DNA of 8,220 nucleotides from an uncultured Eubacteriales bacterium (GTDB lineage: Bacteria; Bacillota; Clostridia; Oscillospirales; Oscillospiraceae): NCBI GenBank assembly GCA_900554855.1, contig USIZ01000049.1:1-8220 (forward strand), written 5' to 3'. A program made the position numbers and the translations under genes. Of this stretch, positions 6,226 through 8,220 are shown piece by piece. Numbering within the stretch: position 1 is the first letter of the stretch; each line of letters starts with the position of its first letter. Under the pieces are notes generated by a model, which saw only the letters and a program-made list of their open reading frames with translations, was not told where the DNA came from and made no database searches.

Positions 6226-6260
6226 CAAAGTTCCGAGGCTTTGTCCTCGGAACTTTGTTC
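6226..6260 (+). terminator. Hairpin between the TPM gene and gluQRS
   Basis: A perfect 13-bp stem (6226-6238 with 6245-6257) has a 6-nt loop and starts 13 bp after the TPM stop. Only TTC follows the stem, so the U-tract is poor. It probably ends part of the upstream transcript or protects its 3' end while letting some polymerase continue into gluQRS, for which no separate promoter is evident in the 71-bp gap. Confidence 0.6.
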
Positions 6261-6284
6261 ATATGATCTTTCAGAGGTAAGGCT

Positions 6285-7226
6285 ATGAACAACACAAAAA
6301 CTTTACGCGGACGCTTCGCCCCCTCCCCCAGCGGACGGATGCATCTGGGCAACGCATGGTCCGCCCTGCTGGCATGGCTTTCCGTGCGCAGCCGCGGCGG
6401 CGTGATGGTACTGCGGCTGGAGGATCTGGATCCAGACCGCTGCAAGCGCCCGCTCTGCGACGGGGTGGAAGAGGACCTCCGCTGGCTGGGTCTGGACTGG
6501 GACGAGGGCGGAAGCGCCGGCGGCCCGGAATTTTATCAGAGCCAGCGCAGCGAGATCTACCGCGTGGCGCTGGAACAGCTGGAACAGCAGGGGCTGCTCT
6601 ATCCCTGCTTCTGCACTCGGGGTCAGCTCCACGCGCCGAACGCCCCCCACCGCTCCGACGGCGAGGTCATCTACCCGGGCACCTGCCGGGATCTGAGCGC
6701 GGAGGAGCAGGCTGTGCGCGCCCAGACGCGCCATCCTGCCGTACGCATCCGTGTCCCCGATGAAGAGATCGGATTTGTCGACCGGCTTCAGGGCGTTTAC
6801 GGCGAAAATCTGGCCCGGGACTGCGGGGACTTTATTCTGCGCCGCTCCGACGGAGTATACGCCTACCAGCTGGCCGTGGTGGTGGACGATGCCCTGATGG
6901 GCGTCACCGAGGTAACCCGGGGCAGCGACCTGCTGACCTCCACTCCCCGGCAGATCTACCTCCAGCACCTGCTGGGCTTTCACACGCCGGACTACTGCCA
7001 TGTCCCCCTGCTCTGCGCTCCGGACGGGCGGAGGCTGTCCAAGCGGGAGTCCGATCTGACGCTCCAGTCTCTGCGTGAGCACGGCGTCCGGCCGGAGGAG
7101 ATCGTAGGGCGTCTGGCCTGCGCCGCCGGACTGATCGACCGCCCGGAGCCCATTTCCGCCCGGGAGCTGGTGCCGGTGTTCGATGTGCATAAACTTCCCA
7201 AAAACGATATTCCCTTCAAGTGGTAA
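6285..7226 (+). CDS. gluQRS: Glutamyl-Q tRNA(Asp) synthetase
   Basis: This enzyme activates glutamate without tRNA and attaches it to queuosine in the anticodon loop of tRNA(Asp). It resembles the catalytic half of glutamyl-tRNA synthetase but, at 313 residues, lacks the anticodon-binding domain; E. coli YadB/GluQ is of similar size. Visible motifs: RFAPSPSGRMHLGNAW with the HIGH-equivalent HLGN at 20-23; LRLEDLDPDR for the amino-acid site; a zinc site formed by C108, C110, Y130 and C134, the C-x-C...Y-x3-C pattern of this subfamily; and KMSKS-equivalent RLSKR with K253. GAGG (6274-6277) lies 7 nt before the ATG. The gene ends directly at a bidirectional terminator. A truncated GltX paralogue is less likely because the zinc ligands fit GluQRS. 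It implies the cell has queuosine in tRNA(Asp). Confidence 0.93.
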   Translation: MNNTKTLRGRFAPSPSGRMHLGNAWSALLAWLSVRSRGGVMVLRLEDLDPDRCKRPLCDGVEEDLRWLGLDWDEGGSAGGPEFYQSQRSEIYRVALEQLEQQGLLYPCFCTRGQLHAPNAPHRSDGEVIYPGTCRDLSAEEQAVRAQTRHPAVRIRVPDEEIGFVDRLQGVYGENLARDCGDFILRRSDGVYAYQLAVVVDDALMGVTEVTRGSDLLTSTPRQIYLQHLLGFHTPDYCHVPLLCAPDGRRLSKRESDLTLQSLREHGVRPEEIVGRLACAAGLIDRPEPISARELVPVFDVHKLPKNDIPFKW

Positions 7227-7259
7227 AAAATGAGCTGTCCGTTATGGACAGCTCATTTT
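7227..7259. terminator. Bidirectional terminator between gluQRS and trkH
   Basis: A perfect 14-bp stem pairs 7227-7240 with 7246-7259 around a 5-nt loop. It has AAAA on the left and TTTT on the right, so each strand ends in a U-run. It sits immediately after the gluQRS stop (7224-7226) and 6 bp beyond the trkH stop on the opposite strand, serving both convergent genes. Confidence 0.92.
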
Positions 7260-7265
7260 AGCTTT

Positions 7266-8220
7266 TTACTTTTTCCAGGTCTGAGGCGCAAGCAGAACGA
7301 GGATCGGGAAAATCTCCAGTCGGCCTGCCAGCATATCGAAGATGAGCACCACTTTGCTCAGCGGGGACATGATGCTGAAGTTTGCCGTGGGGCCGACTAA
7401 ACTCAGGCCGGGGCCGATGTTGTTCAACGTGGCGGCCACGGCGGTGAAACTGGTCTCCAGATCGAGATTCTCCAGCTGAATGATCAGCAGAGAGAGCACA
7501 AAGATGACGACATAGCACACCAGAAACAGCAGTGAGCCCCGCACGACCGCCCGGTCCAGCTTTTTGCCGTCCATGCGGATGGTGCGCACCTCCCGGGGCC
7601 TGACCAGCCTGCGCAGTTCCTGCACGCCAGTCTTGAGGTAAATGACCAACCGCGAAACCTTCATGCCGCCGCCGGTACTGCCCGCGCAGGCACCCAGCAT
7701 CATGAGCAGCATTAAGATGCCCTTTGAAAAACTAGGCCAGAGGGCAAAGTCCGCGGTGGAATAGCCGGTGGTGGTAATGATGCTGGCCACCTGGAACAGC
7801 ACCTCCCGCACGGAGTTGAACTGGCCGTAGTACAGCAGATCCAGCGAGATGAACAGGGTGGCACCGGCTACGATAGCGTAGTACCAGCGCACCTCCTCCA
7901 TCCGCAGCACTGCCCGCCATTGACGGCACAGCAGCAGAAAGTAGACGCCGAAGTTCGTACCGGCCAACAGCATAAAGATGATGATGACCCATTGGAGATA
8001 GGGGGAATAACCGGCCACGCTGTCATTGAGCACGCCGAAGCCGCCGGTGCCCATGCTGCCAAAGGTCAGGCACAGGTTGTCAAACAGCGGCATTCCGCCG
8101 ATCGCCTGCAAAATGAGTTCCAGTACGGAAATGCCGAAATAGATGCCATAAAGGCTCCGGGCCGACGCCCGCAACCGTGGCACCAGCTTGCTGACCACCG
8201 GGCCGGGGCTCTCCGCCTGA
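7266..8220 (-). CDS. trkH: TrkH/KtrB-family potassium uptake membrane subunit (N-terminus outside window)
   Basis: The frame is open to the right edge, giving 317 C-terminal residues of a protein that is normally about 450-490 long; the apparent GTG at 8198 is internal. TrkH-type proteins are inner-membrane potassium (with sodium or proton) channels-transporters built of four membrane-pore-membrane repeats and gated by a cytoplasmic TrkA/KtrA ring. Three of the four selectivity-filter segments are visible: FGSMGTGGFG (about 8033-8065), ITTTGYST (about 7757-7783) and NNIGPGL (about 7406-7427). The CAGSTGGGMK signature (about 7660-7689) marks the cytoplasm-facing linker after the third pore repeat. 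The AESPGP start of the visible part resembles the Clostridia TrkH hinge after repeat one. The TrkA partner is not in this window and may lie upstream. TrkH and KtrB cannot be told apart with certainty from this fragment. Confidence 0.93.
   Translation of the reverse strand, partial: QAESPGPVVSKLVPRLRASARSLYGIYFGISVLELILQAIGGMPLFDNLCLTFGSMGTGGFGVLNDSVAGYSPYLQWVIIIFMLLAGTNFGVYFLLLCRQWRAVLRMEEVRWYYAIVAGATLFISLDLLYYGQFNSVREVLFQVASIITTTGYSTADFALWPSFSKGILMLLMMLGACAGSTGGGMKVSRLVIYLKTGVQELRRLVRPREVRTIRMDGKKLDRAVVRGSLLFLVCYVVIFVLSLLIIQLENLDLETSFTAVAATLNNIGPGLSLVGPTANFSIMSPLSKVVLIFDMLAGRLEIFPILVLLAPQTWKK

Noticed and set aside
4978..6228. A 416-codon minus-strand open frame opposite the TPM gene, beginning with Ala-rich repeats.
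   Set aside because: The Ala-rich part is just the reverse of the Gly-rich codons in the tandem repeat; it crosses two real genes and their gap.

Overview
The window looks like chromosomal core sequence from a GC-rich, low-oxygen-type Firmicute. The best guess is a gut Oscillospiraceae/Clostridia relative. This rests on gene content and style: strong AGGAG-type ribosome binding sites, a TTG start, sigmaA-like TTGACA/TATAAT promoters, a linked xpaC-telA pair as in Bacillus/Clostridia, and a Clostridia-like TrkH, all in DNA of roughly 60% GC. The lineage is an inference. No plasmid, phage, insertion sequence, CRISPR array, tRNA or rRNA was seen.

Layout, left to right. (1) The last 26 codons of a plus-strand gene, probably transketolase, end in a strong rho-independent terminator. 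(2) Three minus-strand genes follow: ilvA-type threonine ammonia-lyase (with ACT domain), a 268-bp GC-rich gap with large inverted repeats, then rpe (ribulose-phosphate 3-epimerase) and recR, the last two only 14 bp apart. (3) A divergent intergenic region carries two near-consensus promoters, one for ilvA to the left and one for the next cluster to the right. (4) A plus-strand cluster runs xpaC-like membrane protein, telA-like protein, TPM-domain membrane protein with a glycine/histidine-rich repeat tail, then (after a hairpin) gluQRS. (5) A bidirectional terminator separates this cluster from a convergent minus-strand trkH-type potassium transporter gene that runs off the right edge.

How the genes may work together. 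The probable transketolase and rpe both belong to the non-oxidative pentose phosphate pathway but lie on opposite strands. RecR (recombinational repair) appears translationally linked to rpe. The part whose function is least understood is the xpaC-telA-TPM cassette. Its families recur together in Firmicutes and are associated with envelope or toxic-anion stress, but the biochemical role is not established. It has its own clear promoter and is the best candidate here for a poorly described system. The other genes are ordinary housekeeping.
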